DNA of 64,000 nt, taken from Pseudomonas jinjuensis (GTDB lineage Bacteria; Pseudomonadota; Gammaproteobacteria; Pseudomonadales; Pseudomonadaceae). This document shows, in pieces, positions 9,628 to 17,210 of the stretch (position 1 is the first letter of the stretch; every line of letters starts with the position of its first letter). The position numbers were made by a program, and so were the translations under genes. The notes beneath the pieces were generated by a model. The model was not told the DNA's origin. It searched no databases and saw only the letters and a program-made list of their open reading frames with translations. The stretch lies in contig NZ_FNIJ01000019.1 of NCBI RefSeq assembly GCF_900103845.1, positions 62,001-126,000 of the forward strand. Reading direction: 5' to 3'.

Positions 9628-9995
9628 CCCGCCGCGAAAAAGCGCCCGCCAGCGACAGCTCCGCCCTGGAAACCGCCCAGGCGCGGCGCGAGGCGGTGTT
9701 CCTGGTGCTGGCCGGGATTCCCGAAGGCCGCGTGCTCAGCTACGGCGAAGTGGCCCGCCTCGCCGGCCTCGGGCGGGCGGCGCGGCTGGTCGGGCGCATC
9801 CTCGGGCAGTTGCCGGAAGGCACGCGCCTGCCCTGGCACCGGGTGATCGCCGCTGGCGGCCGCATCAGCCTGCCGGCCGGCAGCCCCTCGGGCGTCGAAC
9901 AGCGCGCCAGGCTGCGCGCGGAGGGCGTCAGAATCCATAATGATCGGGTAGACGTACGTCGACACGGCTGGCTTCGGGACGAGCAGTCCGAGTAG
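9624..9995 (+). CDS. Alkyltransferase-like protein (ATL)
   Basis: A 123-aa protein consisting only of the C-terminal DNA-binding domain of O6-alkylguanine DNA alkyltransferase. The active-site PCHRV of Ada/Ogt is replaced by PWHRV (about residues 70-74), with GRILGQLPEGTRL before it. ATL proteins (E. coli YbaZ, yeast Atl1) bind O6-alkylguanine without removing the alkyl group and hand the lesion to nucleotide excision repair. With Trp in place of Cys this protein cannot dealkylate DNA itself. It is followed at 36 bases by ampG on the same strand; no functional link between them is known. Confidence 0.9.
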   Translation: MTRREKAPASDSSALETAQARREAVFLVLAGIPEGRVLSYGEVARLAGLGRAARLVGRILGQLPEGTRLPWHRVIAAGGRISLPAGSPSGVEQRARLRAEGVRIHNDRVDVRRHGWLRDEQSE

Positions 9996-10031
9996 AGTGC
10001 GCGGTAATTTTTTCTTGCTGGAAACGACTGC

Positions 10032-11831
10032 ATGAAACAGCAATCCTGGCGAGAGGCACTGGTTGCCTTCAAGTCTCCCGCCAGTCTGGCCCTGCTCCTG
10101 TTGGGCTTCGCCGCCGGCCTGCCGACCATGCTGGTGTTCAACACCCTCTCGGTCTGGCTGCGCGAAGCAGGAGTAGCCCGCGAAACCATCGGCTTCGCCA
10201 GCTGGCTGGGCCTGGTGTACGCCTTCAAGTGGGTGTGGTCGCCGATGCTCGACCAGTGGCGCCTGCCCGGCATCGGCCGGCTCGGCCGCCGGCGTTCCTG
10301 GCTGGTGTTCTCGCAGATCCTGATCGGCCTCGGCCTGCTCGGCATGGCGCTGTGCAACCCGCAGATGCACCTGCCGGTGCTGATCGGCCTGGCCCTGCTG
10401 GTGGCCTTCGCCTCGGCGACCCAGGACATCGCCATTGACGCCTATCGCCTGGAGATCGCCGAGGACAAGCGCCAGGCGGTCCTCGCCGCCTGCTACATGA
10501 CCGGCTACCGCATCTCCCTGCTGCTGGCCAGCGCCGGCGCGCTGTTCATGGCCGACTGGCTGGGCTCCAGCAACCTGCACTACAGCCAGACCGCCTGGGG
10601 CCTGACCTACGCGCTGTTCGCCCTGCTGGTGCTGCCGGGGCTGATCACCAGCCTGGCGATCCGCGAGCCGGCGGTGAACGTGCAGCCGCAGCCGGGCAGC
10701 TCGGCCTTCGCCTTCAACCACCAGTTGCTGTCGGTGCTGCAGCTGCTGGTGCTGCTGATCTCCGTGCCGGCGATGATCACCGCGCTGATGGATTCCGCCT
10801 GGCCGCGCGCGGCGCTCTACGCCATCTTCATCGGCCTGTGCATGACGCCCCACGGCCGCCGGCAGATCCGCCCGGTGCGCGAGCTGATGTCCAGGGTGCG
10901 CCGCCCGCTCCTGCTCGCCGCGCATGGCAGGGGCCTGCCGCAGTTCGACTTCGTCCACCAGGCGGTGTCGGTGATCATCCTGATCGTCCTGCTGGTGACC
11001 ACCACAGCCATGACCCGGGCCTTCGGCGCGCAGAAAATGTGGCTGGGCGCCATGTACCTGCTGATCGCCCTGAGCTGCATCTCCGCCCCGGGCCGCCTGC
11101 TGATGGCGCCTGTGCTGACGCCGATCACCGAATTCGTCCGCCGCTACCGCTGGCAGGCGCTGCTGCTGCTCGGGCTGATCTCCACCTATCGCCTGTCGGA
11201 CACGGTGATGGGCGTGATGGCCGGCGTGTTCTACATCGACATGGGCTTCTCCAAGGACGTGATCGCCAGCGTTAGCAAGATCTTCGGCGTGATCATGACG
11301 CTGCTCGGCGCGGCCGCCGGCGGCCTGCTCATCGCCCGCTTCAGCATCCTGCCGATCCTGTTCCTCGGCGGCGCCGCCTCGGCCGGCACCAACCTGCTGT
11401 TCGCCATGCTCGCGCAGATGGGTTCGATCACCGATCCGCAGGTGCTGAGCCAGGATGTCTTCACCCTGCTGCGCCAGCTGGAGCCGCACGTCAGCATGTT
11501 CGTGCTGACCATCATGCTCGACAACTTCAGCGGCGGCCTGGCGGCGTCCGCCTTCGTCGCCTACCTGTCGAGCCTGACCAACCTGAAGTTCTCCGCCACC
11601 CAGTACGCCATGCTCAGCTCGACCATGCTCCTGCTGCCGCGCTTCGTCGGCGGCTATTCCGGGACCATGGTGGAGTCCATGGGCTACGAGCGCTTCTTCC
11701 TGCTCACCGCCATACTCGGCATCCCCACCCTGCTGCTGATCCTCTGGCTGTGGGGGCAGCGCAAGCCGGAACCCGCCCCCGTGAGCGCCGAGAAGCCCGG
11801 CGTGGCGCCGAGCGAACAGCAGTCCAAATGA
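10032..11831 (+). CDS. ampG: Muropeptide permease AmpG
   Basis: A 599-aa MFS transporter with 14 or more hydrophobic segments. It imports GlcNAc-anhydro-MurNAc peptides released during wall turnover, for recycling and for induction of the AmpR/AmpC beta-lactamase pathway. AmpG signatures are GFAAGLPTMLVFNTLSVWL at the N-terminus, the YAFKWVWSPMLD loop, ATQDIAIDAYRLE and DNFSGGLAASAFVAYLSSL near residues 495-515. It is longer than the E. coli protein (about 490 aa) because of an additional central hydrophobic stretch (about 230-345), as is normal for Pseudomonas AmpG. A terminator follows directly. Confidence 0.95.
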   Translation: MKQQSWREALVAFKSPASLALLLLGFAAGLPTMLVFNTLSVWLREAGVARETIGFASWLGLVYAFKWVWSPMLDQWRLPGIGRLGRRRSWLVFSQILIGLGLLGMALCNPQMHLPVLIGLALLVAFASATQDIAIDAYRLEIAEDKRQAVLAACYMTGYRISLLLASAGALFMADWLGSSNLHYSQTAWGLTYALFALLVLPGLITSLAIREPAVNVQPQPGSSAFAFNHQLLSVLQLLVLLISVPAMITALMDSAWPRAALYAIFIGLCMTPHGRRQIRPVRELMSRVRRPLLLAAHGRGLPQFDFVHQAVSVIILIVLLVTTTAMTRAFGAQKMWLGAMYLLIALSCISAPGRLLMAPVLTPITEFVRRYRWQALLLLGLISTYRLSDTVMGVMAGVFYIDMGFSKDVIASVSKIFGVIMTLLGAAAGGLLIARFSILPILFLGGAASAGTNLLFAMLAQMGSITDPQVLSQDVFTLLRQLEPHVSMFVLTIMLDNFSGGLAASAFVAYLSSLTNLKFSATQYAMLSSTMLLLPRFVGGYSGTMVESMGYERFFLLTAILGIPTLLLILWLWGQRKPEPAPVSAEKPGVAPSEQQSK

Positions 11832-11833
11832 GA

Positions 11834-11857
11834 AAGGCCGGCGTCGCGCCGGCTTTT
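11834..11857. terminator. Terminator after ampG
   Basis: A hairpin AAAGGCCGGCG-TC-GCGCCGGCTTTT-like (arms GCCGGC and its complement) with T-run on the plus strand and A-run on the left side. It separates ampG from the convergent GlxA-type regulator and marks the left edge of the accessory block. Confidence 0.85.
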
Positions 11858-11896
11858 CCATCTTCGCACCCTCGCCGGTTCCCCGGCGCTCTGCCT

Positions 11897-12925
11897 CTAC
11901 TTCATCGATTTCACATGCCCGAAGCGCCGCTCCCTGGATGGTGAATAGCCATAGAAGGCGGCATAGCACTTGCTGAAATGGCTGGGCGAGACGAAGCCGC
12001 AGGCAAGCCCGACGTCGAAGATGGGCAGGTCCGAATGCTGCAGCAGGCGTCGGCATTCGGTGATGCGCAGCTCCAGGTAGAAGCGTACGGGCGTGGTGCC
12101 GAGCTGCTGCCTGAACAGCCGCTCGATCTGCCGCTTGGAACGGCCGACGTAATGGGCGAGCTGGTCCTGGCTCAGGGGTTCCTCGATATTGGCGTTCATC
12201 AGCGTGATGACTTCGCGCAGCGGCTCGCTCATCTTCTCGTGGAAGGACGGTTGCGCCCGGCGGAAGCGTGACTCCTCGAAAGCCAGGATGTCGGCGATCG
12301 CATCGACCAGGCCCCGTCCGTGGAGCCTGTCGATCCACTCCAGCACCATGTTGAACGCGCCAGTGGGGCTGGCGGCGGTCAGGCGGTTGCGATCGATCAC
12401 GTAGCTCTCGCAGGTCACCTGGGCGTTTTTGGCGATCTCGGCGAGAGCGGCGCGGTTCTCCGGATGCACCGCGCACTTGTGGCCATCGAGCAGGCCCGCC
12501 TCGCCGAGGAACCATGCGCCATTCCACAGCCCGCCCAGGGTGATGCCCTTCTCCTGGGCCAGCCGCAGCACCTGCGCCAGCTGCGGCAGCGGGCGCAGCG
12601 GCGTCCTCAGGCCGCCGCAGACCACGAGCAGGTCGAGGCCCTGCAACCGCTCGATATCCAGTGCCGCTTCAGGGCATATGGCCAGGCCGAGATCGCTGGC
12701 GATGGGCTGCCCATCCAGACTGAAGGTCGTGGTGGTGAAGGCGTTTTCCCGGATCAGGTTGGCGGTGACCAGCGTGTCGAGCGCCTGGGTGAACGCGGGT
12801 AGCGAAAAATATTCGAGCAGGACGAAGCCCACTCGAACATGCCGTGGCGACTCACTGTCCTGTTCTCCGACGAACCGAAGGTTGCGTCTTTGCAGGATGT
12901 CGCTGAACTGCCGCCTTTCTACCAA
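11897..12925 (-). CDS. GlxA-type transcriptional regulator (DJ-1/PfpI + AraC HTH)
   Basis: About 342 aa. The N-terminal DJ-1/PfpI-like sensor (about 30-205) has LLVVCGG and WNGAWFLGEAGLLDG, where the nucleophile-elbow Cys of active DJ-1 enzymes is Asn, so it is a ligand sensor rather than an enzyme. The C-terminal AraC domain has two helix-turn-helices, SQDQLAHYVGRSKRQIERLF and the FDVGLACGFVSPSHFSKCY region. Pseudomonas members of this family (GbdR, CdhR, ArgR type) typically activate catabolism of amines and amino acids. It lies 193 bases downstream of the GabP-like permease on the same strand. The start is a TTG with GAGG upstream; a later start near residue 30 is possible. Confidence 0.88.
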   Translation of the reverse strand: MVERRQFSDILQRRNLRFVGEQDSESPRHVRVGFVLLEYFSLPAFTQALDTLVTANLIRENAFTTTTFSLDGQPIASDLGLAICPEAALDIERLQGLDLLVVCGGLRTPLRPLPQLAQVLRLAQEKGITLGGLWNGAWFLGEAGLLDGHKCAVHPENRAALAEIAKNAQVTCESYVIDRNRLTAASPTGAFNMVLEWIDRLHGRGLVDAIADILAFEESRFRRAQPSFHEKMSEPLREVITLMNANIEEPLSQDQLAHYVGRSKRQIERLFRQQLGTTPVRFYLELRITECRRLLQHSDLPIFDVGLACGFVSPSHFSKCYAAFYGYSPSRERRFGHVKSMK

Positions 12926-13010
12926 TCTCTGCCTCTTCTCATTCCAACGTATCCACGAAACTCAACCACTCGCAATCATCGAACCTGGCCCCCCTTCGAT
13001 CGCACGAGAC

Positions 13011-13042
13011 GAACGCGCCCTGCCGCAAGGCAGGGCGCGTTC
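13011..13042 (-). terminator. Perfect 14-bp hairpin between permease and GlxA-type regulator
   Basis: Arms GAACGCGCCCTGCC (13011-13024) and its exact complement (13029-13042) enclose a GCAA loop. It follows the permease stop on the minus strand. No U-run follows, so it is not a canonical intrinsic terminator. It may attenuate read-through into the regulator gene or stabilise the permease mRNA 3' end. Confidence 0.5.
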
Positions 13043-13118
13043 GCCATGTTCAATCACCACCCGACGGCAACCGCTCAGGGCTGCCCTCGCGCTTCCCCGG
13101 TGTTCCCGCAGCGCCGGG

Positions 13119-14528
13119 TCACACCGCCTTGCCGACGGCGCCGAGCCGGCCGGGCTGGGCTTTCTGCCGATGGTTGAAGACGCCGATGAGCAATATCCCG
13201 CCGGCCAGCACCAGGGTCGCCGTCACTTCGATGCGATGCTGCGGCATGACGAACATGACCCCCAGGGCGAAGACGATGAAGACGATGACCGCCCAGGTCA
13301 GCCAGGGGAACAGCCACATCCTGAAATCGATCCGGACGCTCTGCTTCTCCAATTGGGACCGCATGCGCAGCTGGGAGAAGGCGATCACCAGATAGACCAG
13401 CAGGGCGATGGAGCCGGAGCTGGCCAGGAGGAATGCGAACACATGGGAGGGGGCGAAGTAATTTACCACCGTCGCCAGCATGCCGATGACCGTGCTGGCG
13501 ATGACCGCCGCCCGGGGCACGCCCGCCCCGGAGGTCCGCTGGATGAAGGCCGGCGCATCGGAGCGCTTGCTCAGCGAATAGATCATGCGCGAGGAAATGT
13601 AGATCGAGGAGTTCAGGCAGCTCGCCACCGCGACCAGCACCACCAGGTCGACCAGGAACTTGGCGTGGGGGATGTGCATGATTTCCAGGGCGCGCTGGTA
13701 GGAGCCCTGGACGGGCAGCAGCGGATCGTTCCACGGCACGATGGAAATGATCATGAAGATCGAGAGCAGGTAGAACACGCTGATCCGCCAGATCACCGAG
13801 CGGGTCGCCTTGGCGATGTTCTTGGCGGGGTTGCTCGACTCGGAAGCGGCGATGGTCACCGCTTCGGTGCCCATGTAGCTGAACATGGTGGTCAGCAGGG
13901 CGCCGAAGATCGCCGTCCAGCCATTGGGCATGAAGCCGCCGCTGGTCTCCAGCAACCGCTGCAGGCCGCTCACCTCGCGTTCGGGCAGAAGGCCGGCCAA
14001 CGCTACGGCGCCCAGCGCGATGAACGCCACGATGGCGATGATCTTGAGCATCGCGAACCAGAATTCGAACTCGCCGTACTTGGCCACGCTGAAGAGGTTG
14101 GTGCCGGTCAGCAGTACCGTCATCGCCAGCGCGAAGAACCACGCCTCCACCTGCGGGAACCAGTTGTTCAGCACCACGCCCGCGGCTATCGCTTCGATGG
14201 GGATGACCAGGACCCAGAACCACCAGTACAGCCAGCCGATGGTGAAGCCCGCCCAGCGGCCGATCGCGTGGTCCGCATAGGTGGAGAAGGAGCCGGTATC
14301 GGGACTGGCAACGGCCATTTCCCCGAGCATGCGCATGACCAGGACCACCAGGGCCCCGGCCAGCGCATAGGCCACGATCGCCGCCGGGCCGGCGGCCGCG
14401 ATGGCGTGTCCCGAGCCGACGAACAATCCCGCGCCAATGATGCCGGCGATCGAGAGCATGGTTATATGGCGAGGCTTGAAGCCCTGCGCCAGTTCACTGC
14501 TGCCGCTTTCCGCTCTGGTGATGGTCAT
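13119..14528 (-). CDS. APC-family amino acid/amine permease, GabP-like
   Basis: A 469-aa inner-membrane permease with 12 hydrophobic segments. It follows E. coli GabP (4-aminobutyrate permease) closely through its length: RHITMLSIAGIIGAGLFVGS at residues 20-39, PDTGSFSTYAD, AIGRWAGFTIGWLYWWFWVLVIP-type helix 3, NPAKNIAKAT, VIWRISVFYLLSIF and LRMWLFPW-like text near the end. GABA or a related omega-amino acid or amine is a reasonable substrate guess; exact specificity needs a test. It is transcribed away from the SDR-EutH genes across a 474-base divergent gap, with AGAAGG before the ATG. Confidence 0.9.
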   Translation of the reverse strand: MTITRAESGSSELAQGFKPRHITMLSIAGIIGAGLFVGSGHAIAAAGPAAIVAYALAGALVVLVMRMLGEMAVASPDTGSFSTYADHAIGRWAGFTIGWLYWWFWVLVIPIEAIAAGVVLNNWFPQVEAWFFALAMTVLLTGTNLFSVAKYGEFEFWFAMLKIIAIVAFIALGAVALAGLLPEREVSGLQRLLETSGGFMPNGWTAIFGALLTTMFSYMGTEAVTIAASESSNPAKNIAKATRSVIWRISVFYLLSIFMIISIVPWNDPLLPVQGSYQRALEIMHIPHAKFLVDLVVLVAVASCLNSSIYISSRMIYSLSKRSDAPAFIQRTSGAGVPRAAVIASTVIGMLATVVNYFAPSHVFAFLLASSGSIALLVYLVIAFSQLRMRSQLEKQSVRIDFRMWLFPWLTWAVIVFIVFALGVMFVMPQHRIEVTATLVLAGGILLIGVFNHRQKAQPGRLGAVGKAV

Positions 14529-15002
14529 TCTTACCTTCTCTTGGACTTATTATTCGGAGGTGCATCGCTGCCATCGGGCCGCTGCACGGCCCGGACGCGT
14601 CCTGTCGCCGTCGGCCACCCGACGGCGAAACGCGGCCTTGGCAGGCGTGACGCGACGCCAAAATAGTCCACGCCCTCCGACGATCGATTGGCCTCGATCG
14701 CCGCAAAGTTGACCAAAAGCGACATCGTCTTACTCGCAGGCGGCAGGATCGGGGCGAAAAATGGCAAGGGCGGCGATGACCAGGCCCCTTTCCACCGGTG
14801 AAAGCGATCAGCCACGGCCATGTGCCGCTGCGGGAAGACGCGGACGGCCGCTGCCGCAGAACCGTCCCGACCGTCTGATCGGACAATTATTCCTTTGAAA
14901 ACAATAAGATAGAAAAGCGTATATCGACCAGTATATGGACACCGTCCAGGCCCGTCCCTACCGTGGAAACCAACCGACTCCCCAGCTGACAGGAGACATT
15001 CC
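14529..15002. other. Divergent regulatory gap of the accessory block
   Basis: No gene is seen here. It should contain the promoters for the leftward permease and the rightward SDR-EutH pair. The stretch 14881-14940 is strikingly AT-rich for this genome and contains a TTGAAA, runs of A, and a tandem 12-base repeat (listed separately). I could not pick a convincing -35/-10 pair. Several short GATCG-containing palindromes occur at 14675-14700. Confidence 0.6.
14917..14940. promoter_or_regulatory. Tandem 12-bp repeat, candidate operator
   Basis: Two adjacent 12-mers, gcGTATATcGAC and caGTATATgGAC, with the cores GTATAT at 14919 and 14931. The spacing of just over one helix turn would place two sites on nearly the same face. 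It is a candidate binding site for the GlxA-type or LuxR-type regulator of the block. It lies about 65 bases before the SDR start codon. Confidence 0.4.
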
Positions 15003-15767
15003 ATGGGACGATTGAACGGCAAAGTGGCGCTGATTACCGGCGGTGCGGGTGGCTGCGGTCTGGCCGCTTCCGAACTCTTCGCGCGGGAGGGCGCCAGGGT
15101 CGCCATCCTCGATCTTCCGCGCAGCGACGGCAAAGCGATCGCCGAGCGAATCAACGCGGCGGGCGGTACGGCGTGCTTCGTTGCCACCGACGTTTCCGTC
15201 GCCGACCAGGTCAACAGCGCGGTCGCCCAGGTGGAGGAGCGCTTCGGTGCGATCACCGTGCTGATGAACCACGCCGGCACCATTCATGTCGGGCCGTTCC
15301 TGGAGACCAGCGAGAGCGACTGGGACCGGCTGATGAACATCAACGTCAAGAGCATGTTCCTGGTGACCCGGGCGGTGCTGCCGAAGATGATCGAAGCCGG
15401 CGGCGGCAGCGTGATCTGCACCTCGTCGATCTCCGGCGTGGTCGGCACGCCCATGGAGGTCCTGTACTGCACCACCAAGGGCGCCTGCCACATGTTCGCC
15501 CGCGCCATCTCGGTCGAGTACCGCGACCGCAACATCCGCAGCAACGCCATCTGCCCGGGCTTCATCGGCACGGCGCATGGCCGCCGCGAGCTGGACCTGC
15601 TGCGCGAGTTCGGCACCGAGGTTTCCGACGAGGCGCTGCGCGCCATGCAGGGCCGTCTCTGCGATCCCGCCGAGGTGGCGGCAGCCGCGCTGTTCCTCGC
15701 CAGCGACGACTCGAGCTTCGTCAACGGAACGCACCTGTTCGTCGACAACGCCTACACCGCGGCGTGA
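15003..15767 (+). CDS. SDR-family oxidoreductase of the accessory block
   Basis: A 254-aa classical short-chain dehydrogenase. It has TGGAGGCG nucleotide binding (about 12-19), an acidic residue in AILDLPRSD favouring NAD, a Ser in CTSSISG, and Tyr155-x-x-x-Lys159 in YCTTKG. The usual NNAG is NHAG here. The family oxidises or reduces hydroxyl/keto groups, and the substrate is not evident. Being cotranscribed with an EutH-family transporter (99 bases downstream), it may oxidise the hydroxyl of the imported compound, for example an amino alcohol; this is inference. AGGAG lies 7 bases before the ATG. Confidence 0.9.
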   Translation: MGRLNGKVALITGGAGGCGLAASELFAREGARVAILDLPRSDGKAIAERINAAGGTACFVATDVSVADQVNSAVAQVEERFGAITVLMNHAGTIHVGPFLETSESDWDRLMNINVKSMFLVTRAVLPKMIEAGGGSVICTSSISGVVGTPMEVLYCTTKGACHMFARAISVEYRDRNIRSNAICPGFIGTAHGRRELDLLREFGTEVSDEALRAMQGRLCDPAEVAAAALFLASDDSSFVNGTHLFVDNAYTAA

Positions 15768-15866
15768 TCCCCGGGCCCGACTCCAGGCCCGCACACCCAT
15801 AACAGGATCCCCCGCACGCCCAGCTCTGCCACGCGACAAGAAACCTACAAGAGACAGAGGCAGCTA

Positions 15867-17099
15867 ATGGAAAACATCGGCACGTACGTCATCTACCTCA
15901 TCATGGCCTGCGCCGTGATCGGCGCCATCGCGTCCATCCTCGATGCGGAGTCGGAGCTGGGCAAGGAATTCACCGCCGGCATCCACAGCATCGGCCCGAT
16001 ATTCATTCCCGTCGCCGGCATCATGGCGGCGATTCCCTTCATCTCCAGCTTCATCAGCCACTGGATCGGCCCGCTGTTCACCGCGATGGGCGCGGACCCC
16101 GGCATCGCCGGCCCGATCTTCATCGCCTCGGACCTCGGCGGCTACCAGTTGGCGGAAGCCCTGGCCCACGATCCCGAAGGCTGGATCCTCGGCCTGATCA
16201 CCGGATTCCAGTCGGGCTCGACCATCATCTTCGTCATCCCGGTGGGCCTGGCCATGCTGAACAAGGCCGACCACAAGTACATGGCGCTGGGCATCATGGC
16301 CGGCCTGCTGAGCATTCCGATCAGCATCGTCATCATCGCCATGACCATGCAGGGACTCGGCCTGGGCGTGCGTCCGGACATCGCCACCACCGGCGAGGCC
16401 ACGCAGGCGCTGCACTTCACGCTGCCGCTGCTGCTGCGCAACCTGTTGCCGCTGATCCTCTTCTGCGTCGCCCTGGCCGCGGCGCTGCGCTACGTCCCGG
16501 GCCTGATGGTCAGGCTGTTCCTCAAGCTGGGGAGCCTCATGTACATGGCGGTCACGCTCATCCTGGTGGCGTCCATCGTCGAGTACTTCACCGCGTTCTT
16601 CACCAGCAACTTCGGCGGCTGGGGCTTCGCGCCCATCATCGCCGACAAGGAGGACCAGTTCCGCGCGCTGGAGATCGCGGGTTACGTGGGCATCATGCTG
16701 TGCGGCGCCTTCCCGATGGTCTACCTGATCAAGCGCTTCCTCTCCCGCCCCATCGAGCGGGTCGCCGCCCGCCTCGGCCTGTCGCCGGTGGGGGCTGCGG
16801 GAATCCTCGCGGCTTCGGCCAATATCCTCGCGATGTTCCGCCTGGTCGCCGACATGCCGCCGAAGGACAAGGTCCTGGTCATCGCCTTCTCGGTCTGCGC
16901 GGCCTTCACCTTCGGCGACCACATGGCCTATTCGGCCAACTTCCAGCCGACCCTGATCCTGCCGCTGATCATTGGCAAACTCAGCGGCGGCCTGATCGGC
17001 ATTGGACTGGCGTACTGGCTGGCGGTCCCCAAGGCCGAGCAACTGGGCAGCGAGGAAGCCGCGGGCGGCGCGTTGCGCACCTCGCCGGGACTGTCCTGA
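15867..17099 (+). CDS. EutH-family transporter (ethanolamine permease-like)
   Basis: A 410-aa membrane protein with about ten or eleven hydrophobic segments. It aligns by eye with E. coli EutH (408 aa) over its whole length: GPIFIASDLGGYQLAEAL near residue 75, STIIFVIPVGLAML, KYMALGIMAG, LCGAFPMVYLI, and AFTFGDHMAYSAN near residue 345 followed by PLIIGKLSGG. EutH moves ethanolamine, mainly at low pH, and is normally encoded in eut operons with the ammonia lyase EutBC and microcompartment genes. None of those are in this window, so the substrate may be another amino alcohol. It is the second gene after the SDR and is closed by its own terminator. Confidence 0.88.
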   Translation: MENIGTYVIYLIMACAVIGAIASILDAESELGKEFTAGIHSIGPIFIPVAGIMAAIPFISSFISHWIGPLFTAMGADPGIAGPIFIASDLGGYQLAEALAHDPEGWILGLITGFQSGSTIIFVIPVGLAMLNKADHKYMALGIMAGLLSIPISIVIIAMTMQGLGLGVRPDIATTGEATQALHFTLPLLLRNLLPLILFCVALAAALRYVPGLMVRLFLKLGSLMYMAVTLILVASIVEYFTAFFTSNFGGWGFAPIIADKEDQFRALEIAGYVGIMLCGAFPMVYLIKRFLSRPIERVAARLGLSPVGAAGILAASANILAMFRLVADMPPKDKVLVIAFSVCAAFTFGDHMAYSANFQPTLILPLIIGKLSGGLIGIGLAYWLAVPKAEQLGSEEAAGGALRTSPGLS

Positions 17100-17105
17100 C
17101 TCCGG

Positions 17106-17128
17106 GGGCGCCTTCCGGGCGCCCTTTG
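17106..17128 (+). terminator. Terminator after the EutH-like gene
   Basis: Arms GGGCGCC and GGCGCCC around TTCCG, followed by TTTGT. It lies seven bases after the stop, so the LuxR-type gene downstream needs its own promoter. Confidence 0.75.
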
Positions 17129-17210
17129 TCCAATGCATGCGCCGGTCGCTTCGCGATGCCGTATCTTCCGGACTGACTCGCCTGGCGACCCCGCGAATTC
17201 ACGACAGACC

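Noticed and set aside
9411..12527. A 1038-codon minus-strand frame
   Set aside because: It is antisense to ampG and the ATL gene, and its Gln/Ala/Arg/His-rich text is a typical GC shadow.
12429..14666. A 745-codon plus-strand frame across the accessory block
   Set aside because: It is antisense to the GlxA-type regulator and the GabP-like permease, both with clear family motifs. No sensible protein features.
15867..17099. Possible microcompartment/ethanolamine utilisation operon
   Set aside because: Only an EutH-like transporter is present. No ammonia lyase, shell protein or aldehyde dehydrogenase gene is found in the window.
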